A program made the translations under genes and the position numbers. A stretch of DNA of 64,000 nt, from positions 9,356,858 to 9,420,857 of the forward strand of contig OX387190.1 in NCBI GenBank assembly GCA_947561395.2, written 5' to 3'. Shown here piece by piece: positions 41,914-53,771 of the stretch (position 1 is the first letter of the stretch; the number at the start of each line of letters is the position of its first letter). Origin of the DNA: Buxus sempervirens (Eukaryota; Streptophyta; Magnoliopsida; Buxales; Buxaceae). Under the pieces are notes generated by a model that saw nothing but the letters and a program-made list of their open reading frames with translations, was not told where the DNA came from and did not search any database.

Positions 41914-44900
41914 TGTAAGATCCAAACTCCCTAATCAATGTTTAAGATATAATTGTAATATTATAACTGACACAGGGTTTGTGTTATGAAGGTGATCCTT
42001 CAGAGGTCTAGATTTGGAATTATGAAACAAAGAGTCCTTAAATTAAGAAGGGACCTTAAGGTGAGTTTAATTGTAATTTGGAGTTTAATTAGAGTGTTAA
42101 TAAACAATTGAAACCATTTAAAATTATATAAATGAGGAATAATGGATGTTTTGTAAATATAAGGAGAAATTATAAGTATGATGGCATAATTGTAAATATA
42201 TGTTGCTATAATTTTAAATGGCATAAGAGTAAATATAATGAATTAATGGAGAAGGATAGGGAGGTAATTAGTTTTAAATATTAAGGGTAATTTGGGGAAT
42301 GAGGAAAAATTGATAGAAACCCATCTAAAGCCTAATTCGTATGGAGCATTTTTTTTTTTAGGCTTTTCTCTTCTCCATCTCTTCTCATGAACAAAACCCT
42401 TCTAAGTAAGCTTAAAGCGGTGTATTTGTTGAACAAAACCCTTCCAGCTTGGTTCTTCTTGGTGGGGATTTGTTGTACTTGGAAGAAGAAAGGTTGCATT
42501 CAATGGGAAAGTATACTAGAAGTCTAAAGTGGAGTTTAAGTTGATGATTTCAAGCTTGTAGAGAAGAACCAAGCTGGAAACTTGAAGAAATTGGTGTTTT
42601 AATTTCAAATTTGTGTTGCTCAAGCCAAGAAGAGTGTGAATATAGATTCAAGGTAAGCAACACCCTTCTAAGTAAACTTTTGATTTAGTTTTCTTGAGTT
42701 TAAAATGAACTTTCAGACTATTTCTGCTAAAATAGTAGTTTGGGTGATAAAATGATCCATTTTGTATGTATTTGTGTTCTTTTGTTAGGGATAAGTTAAG
42801 GAAACCAAACGGTATGCTTCCTAGGTGTATCCTACAGATTTTGGACTCTTGAGAATGCAAATTACTGCAATTTTGGATGTTAGAATTTTAACCATTGAAA
42901 TATGTTCAGATTTGGGAATTTTGTTGTATAAGTGTTTTGGTTTTATGTTAGGTTACAATTGGAGATTTATTGGTGATAATTAATGATGTTAGAGGGCGAT
43001 AGAGAAATCTGGAAGTATTAAAAAAAATAGGTAGTTTAGGAAACAAGCTTTGGAAGTTTACAAATGGAAACAGTCCTGTTAACTGTTTCAAAATCGCACA
43101 ATATTTCGTTGACGTTCGAAGACATGAAAACAATACGTAAAAATTCAAGCTAATAGCCTAAAATTTAGTTTAAGGTGTTTATAATTGAATGGAGGTGATT
43201 TGGGACAGATTGGACCTCAGGATTTTGCAAGAAAAATCAGGGAAGTTAGATGGTTCTCATCCTAGTGTTGTAAGACTGCTTGTAACCACCTATAGTAAAA
43301 TGGTTATAACTCTCTTTAAGAAACTTCAAATTTAATTCTGTTTGATGCGTTAGAAACTAGATTTGTAGATCTTTCTATTGGTGTATGGCTTACTAGTTAG
43401 TTCTTCATCAATTGAATCAGGTTTGACACTTTATAAAGGTCAAAAACCAGATCTGCAGTTTGACTGCATTTTAGGAAAAAGTGTATGTTAGCCCAAATTT
43501 TCATACAATTATTCTAAGGTTTGTAAATAAACAAAGATTTAAATGTGATTACTATTGTTATAAGTTGCTGTTATATGAGGTTGTAATTTATTTTAGATGC
43601 ATATGAGTATAGCATGTTTATAAAATGAGATAAATTTGATGTTGTTATGTTTTTGCATAAGAAAACATTGTTTGAACTTTCTACACGAAATGAATGACTT
43701 AAGATTAAATGTATGGAAGCATGAGGGCATAGGCCCATGATTTGAAAATGAGATGTAATCCATGGGGCAATGGCCTGGATAATTATGAATTAGTGGCCCT
43801 ATGGGCTGTATTTGAGAAACATAATTCTATTAACATGGAAATGATTGTATGAGATACAAAAGAAAAGGAAAGGCATAAAATGTTAACTTAAGATGCGGAT
43901 CCGTATAACTTAAGTGGGCGTGTTTGAGTACAAATATCGTGGCCTTTGATATTATTGTTTCATTGTACTTTGGTTCCATTGATTCTGGCTTGAGGCCGAT
44001 GATTCTATTGAATTCCAGCATCAAGGGGAATTGGTGGCTGATGCCCAAGCTTCATGTGGATGCCCTACGCTAAGGGGAATCGACGTTAGGATGCCCAATA
44101 CCAAGGGGAATCGGGTTGGATGCCTAACCTACATGGGAAACCTGTAGAGTTAGATGTGGTCACGACATTTTACAATTAAACCACCTAGTTAACCAAATAA
44201 ATGGAATGAGACCAAAGTGGCTGTTATTGCATAGAGTTAATATGTTTTAATGTTAGTTCTATTGATTAACGAAAGCTTGAAAGCATGTTAGAAATTCTTT
44301 GTTTATAATCATAATTGAAGCAAGCTATGAATGCCTTTGTAAGCATGTGCTGAATATTATTGGTGATCTTTAATGATATATATTAGCATGTTGCATTGAA
44401 TTTTGATATAGTGTTGTATATCATGAATTTAAAAAGATATGGCAAGAACTGTGATTTTAAAAGCATGCATAGTGTTGCTTACTAGGACTTTAGTCTCATC
44501 AACCATGATTTATCAATTTTGTTTTAGATCTGTCGACATCTGGAGCAAAAGCCAATAAGGGGAAAGAGAAAGCTTTGGGATACAGAGAGGAGGACTTCTT
44601 CAGGCCTACTAGGACTACCTAGATACATGTATATGCTATTTTGGATTTATGTAGATAGAGAGAGAGAGAGAGATGTGAGATACTTAGATGACCCACTTTT
44701 GTAGAACTATGTATATAACCTTTATTGAGTTCTTTTGCTACATTTTCTTCATGGCTTATAATTTAAATGCTTCTTTTATAGTTAGCTTTACTGTACACAT
44801 ATATTGTATGTTGCACCCACGTTTATCAGGTATTTTATACACTTGTTTATCGTCCATTTTCTAGGCGTTATATACGCCTTTGTGCAAAAAAAATTACTAT

Positions 44901-44981
44901 CAAGTTTATTAGGACCTTTGCTAACATCCCTCAACTGATCTTAGTCCAAAGGGACGAGATGCAGCTTATTGGGGTGTTACA
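41914..44981 (+). mobile_element. Family-H LTR inside the family-E LTR
   Basis: TGTAAGATCCAAAC...GGGGTGTTACA, about 3068 bp, related to 14569-17184. It carries a donor-like AAG/GTAAGC near 42653, a hairpin array (about 43995-44155), the stem-loop GACT-TT-AGTC (44486-44495), a mini-frame (44527-44622) and a GA microsatellite (44658-44673). The flanks TGGGG and CAGGT do not form a convincing duplication. Confidence 0.75.
44527..44622 (+). other. LTR mini-frame, 31 codons, family H
   Basis: After TTTTGTTTTAG the frame reads DLSTSGAKANKGKEKALG and ends YREEDFFRPTRTT. It is the counterpart of 16787-16882; both have 31 codons. Confidence 0.45.
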
Positions 44982-45110
44982 CAGGTGAGATATAAAATCC
45001 TAGTAAGTAACAACATGCATGAATAAACAGTCCCATGTTGCTAACAGAAAATACAGTTCATGAGGTATAACAAATCAACAATAAACTGGCAATTCATAAC
45101 CCAAACAATA
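44982..45110 (-). mobile_element. Family-E LTR fragment, minus strand
   Basis: On the minus strand it reads ...CATGCATGTTGTTACTTACT and AGGATTTTATATCTCACC, the weak E version of the conserved stem-loop region, and then joins 41913 across the H LTR. Confidence 0.55.
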
Positions 45111-48100
45111 AGCAAAACGTGAAGAGAGAGCTAGGGGAAAGGGGAACATGTGGATTCTTATAATAGAACCCTATAATCTGTTCTTCTCTTTTTTTGTAGA
45201 ATAAGGCCTCTTGTTTGTATTTTTATCCCTAAACCTACCTCCAAGTACCTCAAAACTCCTCTCTAGCCGTAAAACGTGAAGAGAGAACTAGGGGAAAAAA
45301 GAATAGGTGAATCTGTAGGATAGACCCCTATGTGCTGTAATCTGTGATATGTGATTTCTTTTACTATTATGTTCATGTTTTAAAAGTTTTATTCTGAATT
45401 TGGAGGAATCCTATAGATCCATGCTGCTCATAGCATGAGATCCCCACTTCCTCCTATAGTTTGGATTTTTCACACATATTGCACCTATATCACTGTTTTC
45501 TTGATTTTGGTGATATTTGGCTAGGATTCTGGATCTACCATGATCTATATGGTAGATCTAAAATCAAAAGCCTGAAAGTAACCTATAGGGTTTCATGATG
45601 TGATTTTGAAGTTGTTTTAATCTTGGGGAGAGGATCCTAGGGTCTAAACTCCCCCTTTTTGATGTTTTTTTCATCAACATGGGTTGATTGGGGTTCTATC
45701 TCTCCACTAATGAGAGATTTGGATCAGATCTGTACCCTAAAGAACTTTACTCTTCAATGCTTTAATCAAGAGATTTCAATCTGGTTTTTCAACATTTTAA
45801 TGGTTTAGCCTAAAGCTAGTTTTTCAAGTTTCACTTTAGGATGGTTTTCTTTGATTTTTATCTCAATTTTATTTTAATCATGAAACCCTTAGAATGGTAT
45901 GATCATATTGAAGGTTCTGAATTAATCGGGCTATTCATATGAAAAACCATACACTTTTGTCACTTTTATGATTTTTTTATTTAAGCAAGCTTTCTTTGTT
46001 TTTAACATGAACAATACCTGGCAACCACCTTGTGTAAATGAATAGGGGGTGCCTAACACCTTCCCCTGTTCATAACCTAATCCCCTTATCCATCTCTGGT
46101 TGTTTTTTGTTTTGAGTTATTTTTACACTAATTTCTGTCTTTTTTTATTTGATTTAATGTTTTTGGTGTCCATTCACACCTAAACAGAATGGTGGCGACT
46201 CCTTGTTTTTAATCGAGCCCGTGTGATGATAGGAAGTTATTAAATTGATTTTCCATGTCTCACAGTGTGTACCTTCTAAGGAGTTCAACACATCTAAAGA
46301 GAAGATAAGTCCCCAAGGCAAGCTCCCTTCTACCTTTTGTTTAAACATATGCAAACATGAGATGATTCGAAGTATGTAAAATCTTATGTATGTTGCAATA
46401 TTATTGTTATGTATGATGTGTTTATTTTCTCTTTTTTCATGATGCTGCAAGAGTAGTTCTTCTTTAAAGGTAAGTTGAAAATTTTATTTAAGTAAAAGTG
46501 GGGAGGAGGGACTCTGTTGGTTCGGTTTTAAGTGTCATAAGGCTGTTGTTTTACTCTCATACTATTGCTATTTCCTTTTCATTTTATTATGGGAGCATGT
46601 TCCCCTTTACTTCATTTAATGTACCCCATGAGTAACCCCCTTTTTTCCCTTCTTTAAATGGTTTTTAGGCTAAATGGATGGTCTATATTAGTATAGTGCT
46701 GAAAATAATATATGATGCATGCTGAGTTTATTCTCTATTTTTCATGTGCACATGGTCTAGTTGTTGTCTTATGTATGCATGGATTAATCATCACTTAAAG
46801 TATGGGTTTTGCTATTGTTAGGATCAGGTAAGCATCTCCTTTTTTCTTGCTGTCTTTGTGAAGCTTGTCATGGTTTTTATTCTCTTTCAGCTGCTGTTTT
46901 TTGCATATCAGAAATCTACTCCATTCACTTATTTCATGCATGAGCTCGTGTACCCATTCATTAGAAGCATGATTAGGCTTCTATAGGTAGATAGATGTTC
47001 ACTTTAGCTCATGTACATAGCCGACGTACACACATGTACATATCTTATCATGGAGCATGCCTATTTAGGTTTTGAGATCGGTTTTCTTTTGTTGATTGCT
47101 TCCTCTAGGCTAAAAGAAACGAAAACAGGGACACTTAGTCCCTGTTTCTCTGCCATGCTTGGTCCAAAGGAAAGTAAAGGGAAGCCCACTAGCCCACTTT
47201 TGTTCTTTTATGTTTAAACCCCCTCAAAAGAAGCTTTTCAATTTCCATCTGAACCACTGTGGGCCCACACAACTGCTGGATTTTCTGTGTATCCGAAAAT
47301 CCATTTCAGATACACCCTTTAATTTCTAATTTTAGGGTTTTGAGCCCCTTTGCCATCTTTGTACCATGTTTTAATTAAATCAATCAAGCCATCTGGTTTC
47401 CGGGCAAATCAGAAACCCGAGGTGGGTCCAACCAAACACACTTGTAGGCCTTCCTACGGGGCCCACCCGGCCCGACAGGGCCACTTGACTGTAAATAAGA
47501 GAAATAAATAAATTGAGTGGGTCGCACCGTTTGAGGCCCACTGAAAGCCCAATTTTGAAGCATGCTGGTTTAGTTAGGGCTGGTTTGGCCGAGACCACGG
47601 GTAGGGCCTTCCGGGCCCGTCAAGCCCATTAACTGAATAAAGAAAAGGGTCAGAACCCTAATTTCCTAGGCTAAGGGGCCCCAAGCCCAAGGCCTAGCCC
47701 ATTTTGGCACAGAATAATCAAGATAACTTAAATCACTTGGCAACCATCGTGAGGCCCGTTCGGGGGCCCGCAAATCAATCCAGGCTCATCTTGCATGAAA
47801 ATCATTTAAGTCCCAACTTGAACTTTAAAATAAAATCAATTCATTGGACTAAAGCCCAAAGGGCTTCTCAGGATAGACTGAGGCCCACCACGGGACATGT
47901 GGGTTACACTTAGCCCACCAAGGAATCCGCGGACCTTCCAATGGGGGCCTGCCCAACCAGACTCATCTCACTTTAAGCTAAAAGATAAAATCAATCAAAA
48001 GGGGGACGGACCTACACTGATTTGGCTGTCCCCGCAAGACTCAATAAAAAGTGCATGTTAGAATTGGAATCAGGTGAGTATTTAGAACTGAGTTGACTCG

Positions 48101-48359
48101 AACCAAGGAACCCGTGGGACCCGTCACTCAACGGGGCGGACCGGGGTGTCTACGGACTTCCCCAGACCGTAACCGAGACCTTGCTTAGAATCTCTAGCCA
48201 TAGACCGCCTAATAGACAAACCTAGGCACCCATGTGTCTTCCTGCACCCCATCAGGTAGTGGCAACTCCAACTTTCCCAAATGACCCATCCGAAAGCATG
48301 CACAATGCCGTGCGCCCCGCCGTGCGACCCCACACACACATATAACCTTTCTTTTCAAA
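45111..48359 (+). mobile_element. Second G-type segment: LTR end, primer-like site, internal sequence
   Basis: A probable LTR end (ACACCTAAACA, 46186) is followed by TGGTGGCGACTCC (46190-46202), a primer-site-like word. Downstream noncoding sequence matches 3647-4521 and 7013-7727. A duplicated GTGAAGAGAGA(G/A)CTAGGGG lies at about 45120 and 45274. No gag or pol is seen. It splits the E LTR. The boundaries are approximate. Confidence 0.5.
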
Positions 48360-50311
48360 ATAAAATCATCAAGTAATCTCCTCATGAGAATTCAAAACAA
48401 ATACAAGTATATGTGTTTTCACAGGATTCATGAAATATGACTACTTTGAAAAGTTAAGACCTAGTACAACAAATCCAATCTAAGAATAAATTGCAACGTA
48501 TCCGGCCATATCATCACCCTCATGGTGGAATAAGAGACCTCACCCTCATGGTGGAAATGGAAATTGCTGCAACTCATCCTTCATGGAAGGCCTCTTCGTC
48601 ATGGATGAAATGCACAAAGGAGCTAGACTTAATCCTAGCAAAGATAGACAGACTTCGCTATTAGCTAAACTATGGATCCATAACAAGCTAAACCCGCTAA
48701 TAGCATAATCAAATCAAAACCGATGGTCCTCATGACCAACAAGTGTATAATGCCTTCATAGCAAAGAATTCATAACCCTCATGACCAATAATCAATTAAA
48801 ATGACCCTCACGATCAAATCAAGTAAATACTGCCTTCTTGGCAAATCACTCCCTCGTGGAAAAAAACCAATATTACTCAAAATTCGATAAATAAACTCAA
48901 TCTACCCAAATCTGTCGAAAATAGTTTCTTACTGTTCTAGAACTCAAAACATCCTTAAAATATCCTTTTGCAAGTGTAGAATCATCAATTTACAAGACAA
49001 ATCATATTTAAGATCAAATTTCCCTCTTGAAAATCAAAACATAAGTTATTTTAATAAAACATACCCAAAACATTAAATAATTTTCATAAAATTATTTGGC
49101 CTCTGAAAACAATTTCTAAACACTCAAATTTTATTTATACATGTGTTGGATTCCTCCAAAAATCCTTTTATATTTGAAAACTAGGTGTTTTTCTTGAAAA
49201 TCAGAAAAATTAGTTGGGTCGCTCACCAGATCGCTCAGGCGGTCTGGGACGAGTGGCTTATCAAAATTTTTATATTACGGTCACTCAACAGATCGCTCAG
49301 GCGATCTGTGATAGGTAGCTTAACAAAACCAAAACATCCAACGGTCGCTCAGGCAGTCTGACTAGCGATCTAAAACAAAAATCAACGCTTACCAAGGGTG
49401 CTCAGGCAACTTGACGAGCGGTCGTATAACTTCACAAATTCCGGAAAATTTACAGAAATCTGATTTTCTCATAAATCGTCAAAAATAACTTTTCATCAAC
49501 AAGAATCAATTTCAACCTTTCCAAAATCAATATAAGTATATTATAAAACATTCCAACAAATCTAACACGATCAAGTTAAGGTTTTTCATCCAACTCTAAA
49601 GTAATCAGAAAACTATACGTGAAGAACAAGATGTGTTTTTCCTACTGTTAAAACTCAACCAAATACGTCCAAATCATCCTCAACATATTCTTCAAACATC
49701 CAAAAATCCAAAAACATGATATTTGTCGTCTAATCAGTAAAACATGCAAATTTTCCCCAAGAGAAAGGTTGCTACTTACCTCTTGTTGCAAACAGAACCA
49801 ACGAAACCTCACACTTGATCTCCCCTTCAACACCACAGCAAAAACCCATGAAAAATTCCTTCTTTTCCTTCAGCCGTCCAAGGCAAAAATAGGGTTTCTT
49901 CTCTCCTAGTCATCCAAGCAAAAGAATAGAATTTTTAGATTTTCTCCAATATATCCCCACGATCACTTCTGTTCTTATTAGAAGTTCCTTATTTTTAGAA
50001 ACTCTCTAAAGCAACCTCTCATAAACACACGCATACCCACTCTAATAATTTATTTAATTTTATTTTAATAACATGATCCAATACATGCCACTACATCATG
50101 CTCTATATACTTAACCAATATAATTAAAGATATTTACATAATGCCTTCCTTACCTCATAACTCATGATCCGACCGTCGGATCGACACCAAATTCTGATCC
50201 ATCTCCTCCACATGATCACCTATTAGATTCAAGCCTCTGATTAGCAATTACTCCTAATAATTATAGATTAGAAATTTAATAATTTAATTCTAAAAAATTC
50301 AAGGTATTACA
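48360..50311 (-). mobile_element. Family-E LTR, 5' part, minus strand
   Basis: On the minus strand it starts TGTAATACCTTGAATTTT at 50311. It has a donor-like AG/GTAAGTAGCAAC near 49779, palindromic words of the CGATCGCTCAGGCG kind (49215-49420) and a hairpin array (48515-48859). Confidence 0.7.
48515..48859 (-). repeat. Hairpin array with recurring loop CTCAT or TTCAT
   Basis: Plus-strand stems: CACC/GGTG twice (48515-48527 and 48541-48553), CCTT/AAGG (48578-48590), TTCGTC/GATGAA (48595-48609), TGGTC/GACCA (48724-48738), TGCC/GGCA (about 48831-48843) and TCC/GGA (about 48849-48859). Most loops are CTCAT, TTCAT or a near match. Confidence 0.7.
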
Positions 50312-51390
50312 ATTTGGAAAGAGGTTGGTCTAATTTAGCACACTTTAAACAACTTTTAATGAATGAAAGAGGAATATTTAATATTTCTAATCGTTGTTTT
50401 AGACATTTTGAAAATTTTGGGTTACAAAAATATTCAGGTGTTTTTCTAGACTTTTCCTAGGGCCAAATCGAGGCTTGAAAAAATATGGGTGTTTCTGGAC
50501 CTGAAGCGTCGGATAAGCGGGTCAGATCTGCGCCTAAGGTTGAGTGCGGGCTGGCCTACCTAGGAGGAACGAGCATGGGTCGATGCTGGGCTTGGTGTGC
50601 ATAGACCGGGCTTGGAACGTGGGCTCAAGTTGGTGAGTAGGACGCTTGCACGTGGGCAGGGCTTGCCCCTGTGGGCCTTGTGCCTGGGCCAACGCATGGG
50701 CATGCTCACATGGCCTAGCGCAATGCCCGCCACTCCTAGGGCCAGTTTGGCCGATTCTTTTTTGGGTTTCTTTTGTTTTTCAAGGTTTTTCTACAATTGT
50801 GATGATTTTGTGATGTACTGAACGATTTCTACAAATATGAAACTCTTTTTTTGGGTTTCAAACCCTTTCGGAGAGATTAAATAACCCCTGAATTGACCAA
50901 AACCATTTTGATTGGGTGATCTTCCTTTTTCGCAATTTGTTGAGTCTAGGACTCTATTTAAGGATGAGTTTGAGACTCTATCCCATTGGGGTCTGACACA
51001 TCCTTGCACAGTGACGACCATGCAAAGACTATCTTTTGCTCCATTTCTTATTTGTCCAACGAATTTGCAAAATCTTGGACTGAGTTGGCGATTTTGTGAC
51101 TTATCCTAGTAAAGTAATGACCATGCAAAAACTATCTTTTGTCCCATTTTTTATTTGGCAACGAATTTGCAGAATCATGGATTGAGTTTGTGATTTTGTC
51201 CCCTTGACGAGAGATATAAGAGAGAAATTTCATCCATAACGAAACTTAGGAAGAAATCTCCTTTTTCTTAGCTTCTTTAGTCTTTATCTTTATCTTCTCT
51301 CTCTTGTATTTATTTCTTTCTGTTTCCTTCTATAATTCTCCCTCCTCTCTCCCGTCTGAGATGCCTCTTATATTGAGATCGAATTTGTTA
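50312..51390 (+). mobile_element. Probable continuation of the G-type LTR
   Basis: GGTCTAATTTAGCACACTTT and similar words resume the text that stops at 41468. A tandem duplication of about 102 bp (51014-51205) repeats GACCATGCAAAGACTATCTT. I see no gene in it. Confidence 0.4.
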
Positions 51391-53246
51391 CTCAACTATC
51401 CCAATAATCTATACTATCTATAAAGCGAAGAGGGAGAATATTCTCTCTAGATTCTGACCCCCCTTTTCTTTTATTTTTCCAAACATGGTCCTCCCCAAAC
51501 AAAATAATCCTCCACTATTTTAAACATTTTATAACTACCCTAGGTCATTTATCTAAGGGAGCCCACATTTTCCATGTGCGTAGCACGTAAAGCCCCTCGC
51601 TTATTATTGACATTAGCGTGTGGGGAGTTGTCTACATGCATCCACTCCCCACATCTTCCCTTTTTGGTTCTTTTTATTAAATGTCGTGTCACGAAACAAA
51701 CTTGCTCATCTAATTTGCCCACATGGGGCCATCGAGTAGTGGTTTAAAACAAACTAAACTCTCTTCAATGCTCATGAAAAACTCCGAAAAAATAATGAAA
51801 GCCTGCAACCGATTAAAGACGTTAAAAACAAAACCCATGGCCCCATTTGGAAAACTCCCCACATCTCTCTAGATTCGTGCTTATTGCTGCCATCCATGCA
51901 GCGTCGGTTAGATGCTTCCATGTGAAGTATCTCACGGTTAAGGTTTTTTCAATAAAAATAATTTTCTTATATTTTTAAAAGCAAAAAAGTTGTAAACATT
52001 TGAATGTTCCATGTGTTAGAATTTTGAATGAAGCAGCATTGACAACTACAATTAATGGCAGCTAACAATTTCAAACGGTCAAAGAGCCAGAAACGTAAGA
52101 GGCTGTTCTTCTATTATTGAAAACAAGGAACCCAAAATCTCGTTTGGTAAACATGGTTTTCAAATTTTTTATTTTTTCAAATTGTTTTAAAACAAAATCC
52201 AAAATAACCCTTTTTGAAAGCTAAAAATTTCAGTTTAAAAAAAAACATTTTCAAAATTTTCTATGGTATTTTTGCAATTTCTTATAGATTAATCAAATCA
52301 TATAGGCCTTTATTTACCACCACCACCACCTCTGTCGCTACCACTCCACCACCATCACCACCTTTATCACCATTACTTCCAATTCCATAACCCAACTTTA
52401 CCACCATTGCACCACTGTCTCTACCTCCACCACTACCACCACCTCCTCCACCATCATTACTACCATCCCCACCTCCACAACAACAATAATGCATTATCAC
52501 CACCACTACAACTAATACACCTATTATCAATATCATCACTACCACTATCATTAATATCAACTACTATCACAATTATAGCTAACACAATTATTAAGTTACA
52601 AAATATTTTTGAAAACTTTACTAAATGCATTTTTACCAATCTTTAAAATCACAATTGACTTGGGTACCGTTTGGAAACGCTTTTCAAAAGTGTTTTTTTT
52701 TTGTTGCTTTCGAAAGCAAAAATTGCTTTCGAAAGGAAAAGTGTTGTTTGGTTAATTCACACATGAAGCAATTTATAAGAAGCAAAAAAGCAATTTCATT
52801 GCTTTTCAAGAGAAGCATAGATATGTTACTTATCACTTTAACTATAAATTTACTTTCTTGCTTCTAAAACCCTCGACAAAAAACTAGACCTGGCAAAAAT
52901 CGACTCAACCCATTGCTTCCAATTTACATTATTTTCTATTAGTGTATTTGTTATAATTAAAAAGATAAAAAAAAAAAAAAATCAGGCTGGCGGATTGGGT
53001 TTGGTTTTGGCTTTTCCCAACCCGCCAATAAACAAGTTCAACCCAAACCAACACAATTATTGTTCAACCAATTATGACCCGCCCAAACCCAACCCGTTGA
53101 AATTGCCGTTAGAATATACGTCAAGTATATTTTTAAGTAGAATGAATCAACTGTTTACAATAGTTTTATATAAAAGCATAAAAGCAATTTATATGCTACT
53201 GCGATTACCTAACAGATTTTTTTATCAATTGTTTCTAAAAAATACA
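51391..53246. other. Intergenic sequence without a supported gene
   Basis: It holds an ACC/CCA-rich simple-sequence tract (about 52316-52480), AT-rich stretches and short inverted words such as TTGCTTTCGAAAGCAA near 52702. Small open frames here are composition artefacts. Confidence 0.5.
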
Positions 53247-53476
53247 AAAGCCCCAAAGGGTTGGCTGGGTGCTCAAGGCTTGAGGCTTGGGGGTGTGCTT
53301 CTTCCAAGGTCTCAAGTTCAAAAACCTCTTAGGTATAATCAATTCTTTGGAGCTATCTGTAAAATCTATGGGCCTTAGACTTACCCAGGTCATGTGGGTT
53401 GCAAGGTCTTGTATGGGCCCTCAGGGATTAGTCGGTTGCGCATAAACGGCCCGCATACCGTGAGTTCCAAAAATAA
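53247..53476 (+). mobile_element. tRNA-derived SINE
   Basis: It begins with an A-box-like GGTTGGCTGGGTGCTCAAGG, then GGCTTGGGGGTGTGCTTCTT and a decayed B box (GGTCTCAAGTTCAAAAACC, where GGTTCGAANCC is expected). The body TTACCCAGGTCATGTGGGTT and GGGCCCTCAGGGATTAGTCG follow plant SINEs known to me. It ends ATACCGTGAGTTCC plus an A-rich tail. The flanks AAAAATACAAAAG and AAAAATAAAATCTAAAAG may be an imperfect target duplication. Confidence 0.75.
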
Positions 53477-53572
53477 AATCTAAAAGGTTTTTAGTTTTCA
53501 AATTGTTTTTATAAAAAAACGTTACGTAACAACCTCTAAAGTTTCCTACCACCAGATGGCGTTTAAAGGTTA

Positions 53573-53771
53573 GAAATTGTCTGGTGCCTTTTACTACAGT
53601 GAATCGTGCAGCTAAAGTAAGATCTTACCACGTGGACCATCCAACAGTCGTAGAGTTTTTGTTTTTGAAAATGCAAAAAGAATTTTACTGTTCAAAAAAT
53701 TCCTAAGCATCTCAGCTGCACGGTTCAATCCATTGAAGGGTTCACTGCATTAAAAGACAGCAGACGATTTC
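53573..53771. mobile_element. Possible MITE with 30-bp inverted ends
   Basis: The left end GAAATTGTCTGGTGCCTTTT and the right end, reversed, GAAATCGTCTGCTGTCTTTT pair over about 30 bases, both continuing to CAGTGAA; CGTGCAGCT lies inside both ends. Length is 199 bp. I find no clear target duplication, so the superfamily is open. Confidence 0.45.

Noticed and set aside
46190-46202. Naming the tRNA for TGGTGGCGACTCC
   Set aside because: The place next to an ACA end suggests a primer site, but I cannot assign the tRNA without a search.
51394-51600. Helitron-like ends (TCTATACTATCTATAAAGC and a hairpin near GTGCGTAGCAC)
   Set aside because: The hairpin is not followed by CTRR at the right distance and the unit would be only about 200 bp; too weak to call.
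52282-52560. Glycine-rich open frame on the minus strand
   Set aside because: It comes from the ACC/CCA simple-sequence tract; no domain, and the opposite strand is equally open.
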